DNA of 36,452 nt. Origin: Pseudolabrys sp. (lineage in GTDB: Bacteria > Pseudomonadota > Alphaproteobacteria > Rhizobiales > Xanthobacteraceae). Below, piece by piece: positions 8,725 through 16,392 of this stretch. The notes under the pieces were generated by a model, which saw only the letters and a program-made list of their open reading frames with translations, ran no database searches and was not told the origin of the DNA. The stretch is from assembly GCA_030651965.1 (NCBI GenBank), contig JAUSBQ010000202.1, forward strand, positions 1 to 36,452. Reading direction: 5' to 3'. How positions within the stretch are numbered: the stretch's first letter is position 1; each line of letters begins with the position of its first letter. A program made the translations under genes and the position numbers.

Positions 8725-8764
8725 AAAAAACCCGTGCATGGCTTCAAGCCGGCACGGGTTTTTT
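8725..8764 (+). terminator. Intrinsic terminator after typA
   Basis: AAAAAACCCGTGC (8725-8737) pairs perfectly with GCACGGGTTTTTT (8752-8764). The inner part GGCTT/AAGCC lengthens the stem. The T-run gives plus-strand termination 62 bases after the typA stop, and the A-run would allow activity in the other direction too. Confidence 0.92.
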
Positions 8765-8857
8765 CATGCTTGAAACGAGCGCCGCGCATGGGGCATTCGA
8801 CGCTTTTCTATCGGACTTCATTGGCGAATTCGTCACTGTGGCCGGTAATCCACACCA

Positions 8858-8873
8858 TTAACCCATCGTTAAC
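8858..8873. promoter_or_regulatory. CtrA-type site (TTAA-N7-TTAAC)
   Basis: TTAACCCATCGTTAAC matches the full CtrA consensus TTAA-N7-TTAAC, 44 bases before the acetyltransferase start. CtrA is the alphaproteobacterial cell-cycle response regulator. The fit is exact, but a single 8-base specified motif can occur by chance. Confidence 0.45.
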
Positions 8874-8916
8874 GATAGGGCTTGAAGGGCGCGGGGTTGC
8901 TTGCTTGTATTCGTGA

Positions 8917-9429
8917 ATGAGCACGACCCTTATCGAGATTCGACGCGCCAGGTCCGCCGACGCCTCAGACGTCGCGGGGACCCATGACGAAGCATGGCGC
9001 GCCGCCTATCAGGGCATCATCCCGGGCAACGAACTCGACAAGCTCATCAACCGCCGCGGACCGGAATGGTGGGATTCGGCGATCCGCAAAGGCAGCCGGA
9101 TCACCATCCTGCAATTCGGCGACAAGATCGCCGGCTATGCGAATTACGGCCGCAATCGCGCGCGCAGCCTGTTCTACGAAGGCGAAGTCTACGAGCTGTA
9201 TCTGCGTCCGGAATTTCAGGGCCTCGGCTTCGGCCGCCGGCTGTTTTCCGCCGCGCGCAAGGATCTGGTGCAGAGCGGCTTGAAGAGCCTCGTCGTCTGG
9301 GCCTTGTCCGACAACGAGCCGGCGATGGAATTCTATCGCGCCCTCGGTGGCCGCGCCGTCGCCCGGTCGTCGGAGAAGTTCGGCACCAAGACACTCGACA
9401 AGGTCGCCTACGCCTGGCCGCAGAACTAG
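8917..9429 (+). CDS. GNAT-family N-acetyltransferase
   Basis: A 170-residue GCN5-related acetyltransferase. Motif A is visible as VYELYLRPEFQGLGFGRRLFSAA, with the acetyl-CoA pyrophosphate loop Q/R-x-x-G-x-G/A (QGLGFGRR). Motif B follows as LVVWALSDNEPAMEFYRALGG. Such enzymes move acetyl from acetyl-CoA to an amine; the acceptor is unknown. The start codon is ATG at 8917 and the length is normal. It converges on folD with only three bases between stop codons, so neither gene has room for its own terminator. A CtrA-type site lies just upstream. Confidence 0.9.
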   Translation: MSTTLIEIRRARSADASDVAGTHDEAWRAAYQGIIPGNELDKLINRRGPEWWDSAIRKGSRITILQFGDKIAGYANYGRNRARSLFYEGEVYELYLRPEFQGLGFGRRLFSAARKDLVQSGLKSLVVWALSDNEPAMEFYRALGGRAVARSSEKFGTKTLDKVAYAWPQN

Positions 9430-9432
9430 CTT

Positions 9433-10317
9433 TTAGATCGCCGGCGCCGGCAGGCCGTTCTGCGCACAGGTCGCGCGTAGCGTATTGAGAATCAAACAGG
9501 CAATCGTCATCGGCCCGACGCCGCCCGGCACCGGTGTGATCGCGCCGGCGACCGCGCTCGCTTCCGCATAAGCGACATCGCCGACGATCTTGGATTTGCC
9601 GGCCTCGCCCGGCACGCGATTGATGCCGACATCGATCACGGTGGCGCCCGGCTTGATCCAGTCAGCGCGGACGAATTCGGGTTTGCCGATGGCGGCGATC
9701 AGGACGTCGGCGCGGCGGCAGACGGCGGCGAGGTCGCGCGTCCTGGAATGCGCGACGGTCACGGTGGCATTCTCCGCCAGCAGCAATTGCGCCACCGGCT
9801 TGCCGACGATGTTGGAGCGGCCGATCACCACCGCCTCCAGACCGGCGAGCGATGGCAGCACTGTCTTCGCCAGGATGACGCAGCCGAGCGGCGTGCAGGG
9901 CACCAAAGCCGGCAGGCCGCTGCCGAGCCGGCCGACATTGAGCGGATGGAAGCCGTCGACATCCTTGGCCGGGTCGATCGCGGCGATCACCTTCTGCCCA
10001 TCGATCTGCGGCGGAAGCGGCAGTTGCACCAGGATGCCGTTGACCGTCGGGTCGGCATTCAGCGAGGCGATCAAGGCCAGCAATTCGGCTTCGCTGACGC
10101 TTTCCGGCAGATGCCGGTCGATCGGGGTCATGCCGGCGCCGGTCACCGCTTTGGATTTGTTGCGGACATAGACTTCGCTGGCCGGATTGGCGCCGACCAG
10201 CACCACCGCGAGGCCGGGCGTCATGCCGTGCGCCGCCTTTAGCTGCGTCACGTCCGTGGCGATGCGCGTGCGCAATTCGGCGGCGATTGTTTTTCCGTCG
10301 ATAATCCGTGCGGTCAT
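9433..10317 (-). CDS. folD: Bifunctional methylenetetrahydrofolate dehydrogenase / methenyltetrahydrofolate cyclohydrolase
   Basis: A 294-residue cytosolic enzyme that interconverts 5,10-methylene-, methenyl- and 10-formyl-tetrahydrofolate, feeding purine and formyl-Met-tRNA synthesis. Visible motifs are the substrate-binding YVRNKSKA with its catalytic Lys, the NADP-binding [15 protein letters not shown] and the C-terminal signature [15 protein letters not shown] chose the ATG at 10317; a GTG two codons earlier is possible. It is the last gene of a minus-strand unit, yggT - DUF167 - folD, with gaps of 6 and 23 bases, and is likely co-transcribed. Confidence 0.97.
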   Translation of the reverse strand: MTARIIDGKTIAAELRTRIATDVTQLKAAHGMTPGLAVVLVGANPASEVYVRNKSKAVTGAGMTPIDRHLPESVSEAELLALIASLNADPTVNGILVQLPLPPQIDGQKVIAAIDPAKDVDGFHPLNVGRLGSGLPALVPCTPLGCVILAKTVLPSLAGLEAVVIGRSNIVGKPVAQLLLAENATVTVAHSRTRDLAAVCRRADVLIAAIGKPEFVRADWIKPGATVIDVGINRVPGEAGKSKIVGDVAYAEASAVAGAITPVPGGVGPMTIACLILNTLRATCAQNGLPAPAI

Positions 10318-10340
10318 GGTCACCCCTTTTGCGCCAGCCT

Positions 10341-10655
10341 TTAGCGCGCCGCGCAGATTTTCTCCAGTGCTGTCATCAGCGTTGGGCCGTCGCCCAAAAT
10401 CATCAGCCGCTTGGTACGGGCGGCGGCGCCGGCAACAACAACAACATCACGCCGTGGCACCCCCACCGCTTTGGCGATCAGCCGGCACAGAGCCTCGTTG
10501 GCTTCGCCCTCGCTGGGCGCGGCGCGGACGCGGGCCTTGAGCACGGCGCGGCCATCGCTCAGCGTCTCGACGCCGTCGATGGCATCGCGCCCGCCTTTCG
10601 GCGTCAGGCGCACAGTGACGCTCACGCCCCCTGCCGCAAGCACCCAGGGCGGCAC
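10341..10655 (-). CDS. DUF167 (YggU) family protein
   Basis: A 104-residue small basic protein of the YggU/UPF0235 family, with the conserved [41 protein letters not shown] and [14 protein letters not shown] segments. The function is unknown; the fold is a small alpha/beta protein. The first codon is GTG at 10655, six bases after the yggT stop. The link YggT-YggU is conserved in many bacteria, so this is an ordinary operon partner. Confidence 0.88.
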   Translation of the reverse strand: MPPWVLAAGGVSVTVRLTPKGGRDAIDGVETLSDGRAVLKARVRAAPSEGEANEALCRLIAKAVGVPRRDVVVVAGAAARTKRLMILGDGPTLMTALEKICAAR

Positions 10656-10661
10656 GATCGT

Positions 10662-10952
10662 CTAGACGAAGACCTGAATGTACAGCCAGAAAATGAGCTG
10701 CTTGAGGAACAGCAGGCCGATGATCAGGATCACCGGCGAGATATCGATGCCGCCTAGATTCGGCATGATGTTGCGGATCGGCCGCAAGGCGGGCTCGGTC
10801 ACCCGATAGAGAAAGTCGCCGACCGAATTGACGATCGGGTTGCGGGTGTTGACGACGTTGAACGCCACCAGCCAGGACAGCACCGCCGATGCGATCAAGA
10901 TCCAGATATAGAGGTCAATGATCGTCGTAATCAGCCAAAGAAAGGGATTCAT
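10662..10952 (-). CDS. YggT family integral membrane protein
   Basis: About 96 residues with two hydrophobic segments (roughly residues 4-27 and 65-90). Between them lies the conserved VVNTRNPIVNSVGDFLYRVTEPALRPIRNIMPNLGGIDISPV, which is diagnostic of YggT. The family is linked to osmotic tolerance and membrane organisation. I favour the ATG at 10952, where family homology begins and which has GGAG upstream; the ATG at 10964 would add four residues. First gene of the yggT-DUF167-folD unit. Confidence 0.9.
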   Translation of the reverse strand: MNPFLWLITTIIDLYIWILIASAVLSWLVAFNVVNTRNPIVNSVGDFLYRVTEPALRPIRNIMPNLGGIDISPVILIIGLLFLKQLIFWLYIQVFV

Positions 10953-11167
10953 CAGGCGCTCCATCGCGTAGCCTAAGGTGACGAATAGCCGCTTGCAGGC
11001 TTCAGGAAAAGGGGTTCCGGCAATTTGATGCGCCGGATCGCCAGAAGGCTGCGGAACACCCGAAAGGACGGCTCAAGACCGATCCTTGACAGGCCAGATA
11101 CCGGGCCCTAAATGGCGGCCACTCGCCTAAAGCTGCGGGCAACCAAGCCGTTGCCGAGCGTTGGGAA

Positions 11168-11242
<75 letters not shown>

Positions 11243-11243
<1 letters not shown>

Positions 11244-11322
11244 ACCTTCGCCCCTTCGGGGCTTCGGTTGGCAAGCCCCCAAAGGGCGAAGGTTGCCCGC
11301 CGAAGCTTTAGCGAAGGCGGGC
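11243..11322 (+). repeat. tRNA-adjacent structured repeat, copy 1
   Basis: The unit starts on the last base of the tRNA-Ala CCA. Arm AACCTTCGCCC (11243-11253) pairs perfectly with GGGCGAAGGTT (11284-11294) and encloses GGGGCTT/AAGCCCC (11258-11264/11273-11279). A second hairpin pairs GCCCGCC (11295-11301) with GGCGGGC (11316-11322). A related copy sits in the same place behind the tRNA-Thr fragment (30806-30893), with the stems kept by compensating changes. Confidence 0.75.
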
Positions 11323-11344
11323 GCTCTCAAAGAGCCAATTTTTT
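11323..11344 (+). terminator. Intrinsic terminator of the tRNA-Ala transcript
   Basis: GCTCT (11323-11327), CAA and AGAGC (11331-11335) form a small hairpin followed by CAATTTTTT (T-run 11339-11344). It ends directly at the stop codon of the convergent histidine kinase gene. Confidence 0.65.
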
Positions 11345-12817
11345 CTACCCTCCCACCTCGGTCTCGACCGATTTCGCCGCCGCCAACGGCACGTCGATTT
11401 CGCAGCGCAGCCCGTCCGGCGCGAACACCATCTTGGCGCTGCCGCCGAGTTCCGCCGCGATGCTGCCTTCGATCATCCGCGAGCCGAAACCGCGCCGTTG
11501 CGGTACGATCACCGGCGGCCCGCCTTTTTCGACCCAGTCGATGCGCAACTGCGCCGGCGTTTCGCCCTCCGCCGCGCTGCGCTGCCAGCAAATCTCGATG
11601 CGGCCATCGGGCGAAGCCAGCGCGCCGTACTTCGCCGCGTTGGTGGTGAGCTCGTGGAACGCCATCGCCAGCGTCAGCACCGCGCGCGGACCCAACTCGA
11701 CATCCTCGCCGCGCAGAACGGCGCGCGCGCCATCGGTGCCGGCATAAGGCGCGACGCTTTCGGCGATCAGCGCACGCAGATCGCCGTTCTCCCAATGATG
11801 CACGGTGAGCTGGTCGTGCGCCCGCGACAGCGCGATCAGCCGGCCCTCGAAGCGCTCGCGGAATTCCTCCGGGCTTGCCACGCCGCGCGCGGTCTGCGCC
11901 GCCAATGACTGCACCCGTGCCAATGTGTTCTTGACGCGGTGATTGAGCTCGTCGATCAGAAGCTTCTGCCGCCGATCAGCCGCCTTGCGTTCGGTGATGT
12001 CCTGCACCACGCGCACGACATACAGCAGCCGGCCACTGGCGTCGCGCACCGGCGACGAACTCACCGACATCCAGATCACCCGGCCGTTTTTATGGTTAAA
12101 GCGTTTTTCCGCCGAGTAGAATTCCAGTTCGCCCGACACCTGCTGACGAAATCCCTCGCGGTCGAGATCGATGTCGGCCGCATAGGTCTTGTCGAACAGT
12201 CTGCTCGACAGTAGCTCTTCGCGGCTATACCCGGTAATCGCGCAGATCGCCTCGTTGACGCGCAGGAAGGTGCCGTCGGGCGCGACTTCGGAAATTCCGA
12301 TGGCGACATGCTCGTAGGTTGCCGCCAGCCGCTGCTCCTGTTCGAGCCCGCGCAGATGCGACTGCTCCAGCGCATCGTTGATGCGTTTGCGCTCGGTAAT
12401 ATCCGTGAAGCAATTGACGGCGCCGACCAGTTCGCCTTTGCCATTGCGCAGCGGATCGATATTGATCGACACGTAGACCTGCGAGCCGTCGTCGTTCTTG
12501 ACCAGGCGTTCGGCATCGCGCACCGGCACGCCGGTCGTCAGAACTTCGGCCAAGAGCGAGCGCGGCAGCGGCATGCCATCGAGATCGAAAAAACGGCGGT
12601 CGTCGCTGAACTCTTCGTGCGTCTGGCCCGGGCTGGGCACGCGGCCCCAGATTTCCACGGCACGCTTGTTGTATTGCAGGATGGTGCCCTGCGCGTCGAC
12701 GATGAATGTCGGAATCGGCAGCAGATCAAGAATGCCGTCGGAGGCGCGCAGCATCGCGCTCAACGCCGCCGGAAAGGGTCGCTTCGAGGGCCGCCCGTTA
12801 TCGCTCGAATCCAGCAT
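11345..12817 (-). CDS. PAS-PAS sensor histidine kinase, HWE family
   Basis: A 490-residue soluble kinase. Two PAS domains (about residues 25-145 and 160-275) each end in a DITERK linker, the usual PAS-to-next-domain junction. The kinase core begins with the phospho-acceptor region ELNHRVKNTLARVQSL (His at about 293), then an N-box FHELTTNAAKYGAL (His about 388) and a G1 box with W-V-E (IDWVEKGGPP, about 428-430). The N-box His and the WxE define the HWE kinases abundant in Hyphomicrobiales, often linked to light or general-stress signalling. No membrane segment is seen, so the signal is cytosolic. ATG 12817 has GGAGAGG upstream; an ATG 75 nt earlier lacks one. No response regulator is adjacent. 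Confidence 0.92.
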   Translation of the reverse strand: MLDSSDNGRPSKRPFPAALSAMLRASDGILDLLPIPTFIVDAQGTILQYNKRAVEIWGRVPSPGQTHEEFSDDRRFFDLDGMPLPRSLLAEVLTTGVPVRDAERLVKNDDGSQVYVSINIDPLRNGKGELVGAVNCFTDITERKRINDALEQSHLRGLEQEQRLAATYEHVAIGISEVAPDGTFLRVNEAICAITGYSREELLSSRLFDKTYAADIDLDREGFRQQVSGELEFYSAEKRFNHKNGRVIWMSVSSSPVRDASGRLLYVVRVVQDITERKAADRRQKLLIDELNHRVKNTLARVQSLAAQTARGVASPEEFRERFEGRLIALSRAHDQLTVHHWENGDLRALIAESVAPYAGTDGARAVLRGEDVELGPRAVLTLAMAFHELTTNAAKYGALASPDGRIEICWQRSAAEGETPAQLRIDWVEKGGPPVIVPQRRGFGSRMIEGSIAAELGGSAKMVFAPDGLRCEIDVPLAAAKSVETEVGG

Positions 12818-12933
12818 TCGCGCGCCTCTCCGCGTGGCCCGTCCGCTCCCCATACCCGAGCGCAAACTTTCGGGCAGACGGCGATTTGTCAATGGCGGGA
12901 ACCGGACGCTATTCGCCAGGGTTCCATAGTACC

Positions 12934-13734
12934 TCAGGCCTTTTGCGCGGCGCGGCGGCGGCTTTGCCGCGCGCCCACCATGCGCAGCAGCAGACGGCGC
13001 GGCAGCAACCTGGTGGCGAGCGTGACGAGCTTGTTGGCTAGCCCGGGCACAACGGTGCGCGTGTTGCTCATCAGGCCGTTGAAGCCGGCCTCGGCCACCG
13101 TCGCGGCGGTTTGCGACAGCATACCCGGCGCCCGATCGCCGGTGACGCCGGCCCGCGCGGCGAATTCGGTCGGCACCGGACCCGGACAGAGCACCGTCAC
13201 CTTGATGCCGCGCGGCTTCAATTCGGCGTGCAGCGCCTCGGTGAACGACAGCACATAGGCCTTGGTGGCGTAATAGACCGCCGAGCCCGGACCGGGCAGA
13301 AAGCCGGCGACCGAGCCGACATTCAACAGACCGCCGCGATGGCGCTGCATGCTGTCGACGAAGGCGAGTGACAGATCGGTGAGCGTGCGCACGTTGAGGT
13401 CGATCATCGACAGTTGCTCGGCGCGATCGAGCGTCGCCGCGACGCCGACCAGACCGAAGCCGGCATTGTTGACGACATATTGCGGCTCGGCGCCCGAAGC
13501 GGTCAGCAGATCGGCAATCGCCTGCGCCGCATTGGCCAATGTAAGATCGGTGGCGATGACGATCGGACGCGGCGCGCCGCTCGCGGCAATTTCATCGGCG
13601 AGCAGATTGAGCCTGTCGGCGCGGCGCGCGACCAAAGCCAGCGCGTGCCCGTGGCGGGCAAAGACCCGCGCCAGTTCGGCGCCGATGCCGGACGATGCGC
13701 CAGTGATGAGGGTGACGGGCTTTAGATCGCTCAT
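12934..13734 (-). CDS. Short-chain dehydrogenase/reductase (SDR)
   Basis: A 266-residue classical SDR. The cofactor motif TGASSGIG, the NNAGFG motif, the catalytic Ser in VGSVAGF and Y-x3-K (YYATKAY) are all present. The Arg in VARRADR after the second strand suggests NADP(H). The substrate is unknown. The ATG at 13734 shares one base with the TGA stop of the preceding TerB-like gene (TGATG), so the two are almost surely translationally coupled. The C-terminal tail is strongly basic (RQSRRRAAQKA). Confidence 0.93.
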   Translation of the reverse strand: MSDLKPVTLITGASSGIGAELARVFARHGHALALVARRADRLNLLADEIAASGAPRPIVIATDLTLANAAQAIADLLTASGAEPQYVVNNAGFGLVGVAATLDRAEQLSMIDLNVRTLTDLSLAFVDSMQRHRGGLLNVGSVAGFLPGPGSAVYYATKAYVLSFTEALHAELKPRGIKVTVLCPGPVPTEFAARAGVTGDRAPGMLSQTAATVAEAGFNGLMSNTRTVVPGLANKLVTLATRLLPRRLLLRMVGARQSRRRAAQKA

Positions 13735-14204
13735 CAAACGTTGCCGCCCTTTGCTGCTTCCGCGACCCGCATGCGCAAGGCGATGCGCTGCTCGCGCGGA
13801 ACATGGAGCAGATCGGCGGCGCGCCAGATCAGATTATCTTCAAATTCGGTCACGGCGCCGTCGGCGAAGACGATTTGCCACATCATTTCGACCAGCCGCG
13901 CGCGGGCGGCATCGTCGAGCGAACGATTGAGCCGCGTGGTGAACTGATAAAGATCGATGGCTTTCGATTCGGCCTCGGTCGCTTCCTCGACCAGCCTGTC
14001 GGTGGCGGCGTCGTCGAGGTTGAAGCGCTGCTTCAGTACGTCATGCAGCCGGGCGCGCTCGGAGTCGGAAATATTGCCGTCGATCGCGGCGGTGTGAACC
14101 AGCATGGTCGCGGCGGCGAGTCGATAATCGTTCTCGCCGTAGTCGTTCGCCGGTCTGTCGCCCTCGACGAGCTCCGCCATCATTTTTCGAAAGGCACCGA
14201 ACAT
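13734..14204 (-). CDS. TerB-family (tellurite resistance-type) protein
   Basis: A 156-residue all-helical protein with the TerB-like core: LAAATMLVHTAAIDGNISDSER, then QRFNLDD, and MMWQIVFADGAVTEFEDNLIWRAADLLHVP. The two acidic AxxDGxxxxxE-type loops are the TerB signature and may bind metal. The family is named from tellurite-resistance operons, but stand-alone copies like this one have no proven role. The ATG at 14204 matches the family start (MFGAFRKMM). It is the first gene of a two-gene unit with the SDR gene. Confidence 0.88.
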   Translation of the reverse strand: MFGAFRKMMAELVEGDRPANDYGENDYRLAAATMLVHTAAIDGNISDSERARLHDVLKQRFNLDDAATDRLVEEATEAESKAIDLYQFTTRLNRSLDDAARARLVEMMWQIVFADGAVTEFEDNLIWRAADLLHVPREQRIALRMRVAEAAKGGNV

Positions 14205-14360
14205 CGTTGGCTTATTCCTCAAGCGTTGCCGCGTGGCAAATCCATGAACTGTCAATGTAGGGTCGTTTTCGGCTTTTGCCCGTTACAAAACCGCAAGATT
14301 GGCGGATGCGCAGCATCGGCACCGCGCGTCATTGTGACGCCGGACTTTGCCATACGCGTC

Positions 14361-14575
14361 CCTCGCGAGAAAGCGCGAGGGGTGGAGCACCGAAAGGCGC
14401 ATCCACTTAAGGCCCTCCGCCTGGCCTCTTGCGAGGCTTCGACGGAGCGCGCCATCAAGGCTGGCGCGACGCCTCTCGATGCTCCACTGCGGCGTTTTGT
14501 GTCCCCGTAGGCCGTGCTTCCTCACGGGCGCACCGGAAAAGCCACTCGGGCCTTTCCATCCGGGCGGCTCCCGCC
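14361..14575. ncRNA. Candidate structured RNA or repeat, multi-branched fold
   Basis: A run of nested perfect or near-perfect stems: CCTCGCG/CGCGAGG (14361-14367/14374-14380), then a 16-bp stem with two mismatches (14382-14399 with 14470-14487). The long stem encloses two branches, CTCCG/CGGAG (14415-14419/14443-14447) capped by GCCTC/GAGGC, and CGCGCCA/TGGCGCG (14448-14454/14462-14468). Further hairpins follow at 14499-14533, 14535-14557 and 14563-14575. No convincing protein frame exists on either strand. It does not match tmRNA, RNase P, 6S or SRP RNA as far as I can judge. It may be a repeat family rather than a transcribed RNA; the strand is unknown. Confidence 0.5.
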
Positions 14576-14915
14576 ACCCTTCGTGTCCCGCGCATCCAGC
14601 CATTGAAGGCAGCCCCTCATAGTGGGGGCGGACGGCTGGCCGGGGCCTCCCGGTGCCGGGGTTACAAATCCCGACAGCAGACGCCGCACCCACCCCGCGC
14701 CAACAGTGTCCTGCAGAACGCCCCTCGCGTTGGGGTAAGCATTGGGACTATATGGCTAGGTATATAGGGAAGTCAAGGGGCGATGATCGTCACAAGGCTG
14801 GGTCCCGCGGGGAACGAACGGGGTGAGGTGCCCGGGACACGAGTCCGCCCACAGGCCTTGGGACAAGTCGCGCAGCGGCGTTTCACGCCGGCGGCGAAGC
14901 ATCTAGCGTAGCCTC
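14576..14915. other. Non-coding stretch continuing the structured region
   Basis: No supported gene. More inverted arms are present: GCCCC/GGGGGC near 14611-14628, CCCC/GGGG near 14731-14745, and CTATAT (14748-14753) with ATATAG (14762-14767). The last 150 bases before the exonuclease gene show no clear motif. The stretch between the TerB-like gene start (14204) and 14361 is likewise empty of genes. Confidence 0.5.
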
Positions 14916-15443
14916 ATGAAAATCGTCGCCATTGATTTCGAGACCGCCGATTTCGGCGCCGACAGCGCCTGCGCGCTCGGCATCGTGTCGATCGAGGACG
15001 GCAGGATCACCAGGACCGACGCCCGCCTGATCCGGCCGCCACGCGAAAAATTCGTCTTCACCTACATCCACGGCATCACCTGGGACCATGTGAAGGGCGA
15101 AGCGGATTTCGGCGACGTCTGGGACGCCTTCCGCGACCATTGGAGCGATGCGGACTATCTGGTCGCGCACAATGCGCCGTTCGACCGCAAGGTGCTTTAC
15201 ACCTGCTGCCTCGCCGCCGGCAGGCAGAAGCCGGCAACGCCGTTCCTCTGCACGGTTCGCATTGCCCGCACGCACTGGAAATTCAAGCCGGCCAATCTTG
15301 CTTATGTGTCCGGCCAACTCGGCATCGCCTTGAAGCACCACGACGCCGGTTCGGATGCGCTGGCCTGCGCCTCGATCGCCGCCAAGGCCGTGCTGGAAGG
15401 CTTTCCGATTACGTCCGCGATGCTGGGGCCGCCGTCTTATTGA
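14916..15443 (+). CDS. DEDDh-family 3'-5' exonuclease (DnaQ-like)
   Basis: A 175-residue stand-alone exonuclease domain. The four metal-binding acids and the general base are visible: D7 and E9 (IDFETADFG), D90 (VAHNAPFD), and H142/D147 (HHDAGSD), which is the DEDDh pattern. Such proteins trim single-stranded DNA or RNA; small versions resemble the epsilon proofreading subunit domain, but no polymerase-binding tail is seen here. The start is ATG at 14916. It is followed by a palindromic repeat and the convergent TPR lipoprotein gene. Confidence 0.92.
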   Translation: MKIVAIDFETADFGADSACALGIVSIEDGRITRTDARLIRPPREKFVFTYIHGITWDHVKGEADFGDVWDAFRDHWSDADYLVAHNAPFDRKVLYTCCLAAGRQKPATPFLCTVRIARTHWKFKPANLAYVSGQLGIALKHHDAGSDALACASIAAKAVLEGFPITSAMLGPPSY

Positions 15444-15457
15444 GGCGCGCCCAAGAG

Positions 15458-15484
15458 CTGGATCCCCGCCTTCGCAGGGATGAC
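15458..15484. repeat. Short palindromic repeat (CTGGATCCCCGC type)
   Basis: ATCCCCGC (15462-15469) pairs with GCAGGGAT (15474-15481) with one mismatch, flanked by CTGG and GAC. The same unit recurs at 21091-21156 and 26491-26518 and inside the longer repeat at 18295-18418. It lies between convergent genes. Confidence 0.75.
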
Positions 15485-15490
15485 ATCCGG

Positions 15491-16120
15491 TTACCGCGCC
15501 TTAGCGCTACGCTCTTTGCTGGCGAGCAGTTGCAGATTGTTCTGCACGTAGACATTGCCCGGGTCTTTATTCTTCGCGGCGGTCAATGTCGTGCGCGCCC
15601 GCGCGAGATCGTCGCGCAGCAGATACGAGTAGCCCTGGTTGTTGAGAATTTCCGAGGTCGGGCCCTTGATCGACATTGCCTGCACATAAGCGCGGTCGGC
15701 GAGTTCGAAGCGGCGCATGCGGTCGTAGCAGGCGGCGAGGCCGAGCCAGGCTTCGGCGTCGCGCGGATTCATCTTGGCGGCGCGGTCGAACGCGCTTTCG
15801 GCCTCGGCGTAGTTGCCGGCACGAAACTGGGCACGGCCGCGGCTGACATCGTCCTTACCGTCGGCGCCGGGCAGAACCGGCACGGTCGCGGCGGCGGAGG
15901 CCTGCGGCGCGGGCCCGGCAGCGGCCGGCACGCCGGCATTGGGACGCGGCGCGATCGAGCCGGTGGTTTCGATCGAAGCCGGCGGCGGCAAAGTGGTGCG
16001 GGCGTCGGCGTGATCGGACTTCGGCAAGAACATGGAGCCGGCGTCGCTGGTGATGTTGCAGCCGGCAAGCGAGAGGCCTGCCGCGATAACGACCAGCGCT
16101 TTGACGACTTGCAGACGCAT
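15491..16120 (-). CDS. TPR-containing lipoprotein (TadD-like)
   Basis: About 209 residues. The N-terminus is a lipoprotein signal: basic start, hydrophobic core and lipobox L-A-G-C (Cys about residue 21). A Pro/Ala-rich linker (about 45-80) leads to tetratricopeptide repeats: RGRAQFRAGNYAEAESAFDRAAKMNPRDAEAWLGL and two following helix pairs. This resembles TadD-type lipoproteins that help assemble Flp pili, but no other tad gene is present here, so the role is open. The ATG at 16120 is preferred over the GTG one codon earlier. Confidence 0.85.
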   Translation of the reverse strand: MRLQVVKALVVIAAGLSLAGCNITSDAGSMFLPKSDHADARTTLPPPASIETTGSIAPRPNAGVPAAAGPAPQASAAATVPVLPGADGKDDVSRGRAQFRAGNYAEAESAFDRAAKMNPRDAEAWLGLAACYDRMRRFELADRAYVQAMSIKGPTSEILNNQGYSYLLRDDLARARTTLTAAKNKDPGNVYVQNNLQLLASKERSAKAR

Positions 16121-16392
16121 CACGTTTTTAGCCTGACATTCTGGCGGGAAATGACCCGATCAGGCTTACGGGACCATGGTTAAGGAGTTCTTTACCGGCA
16201 TCGGGAGGGGCCACAGGGGCGCTCGCCCACAACGCCGCGCCGCGGGTGAATTTTCCAATGCTGAAAGGACGTTAGGCCGCGCCGGGTTGACGTTGCTCAA
16301 GCGGCGGCGATACGGCAACATGGCTCAAAGCCAGACTGGGCCGTCACAAAGGGCACCGGCCCGACAAGAACAATCCGAACCGAGGAACGCCG

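Noticed and set aside
8734-8916. 60-codon frame starting inside the typA terminator
   Set aside because: It begins in the terminator hairpin and has no ribosome site or similarity.
14283-14693. Minus-strand frame of 136 codons in the structured region
   Set aside because: It has no recognisable domain and runs through perfect hairpins; it is best explained as a chance frame in GC-rich structured DNA.
14361-14770. Permuted tmRNA, RNase P RNA or other standard housekeeping RNA
   Set aside because: I could not find the tmRNA tag, the TTCRANY T-loop, or the conserved RNase P core sequences.
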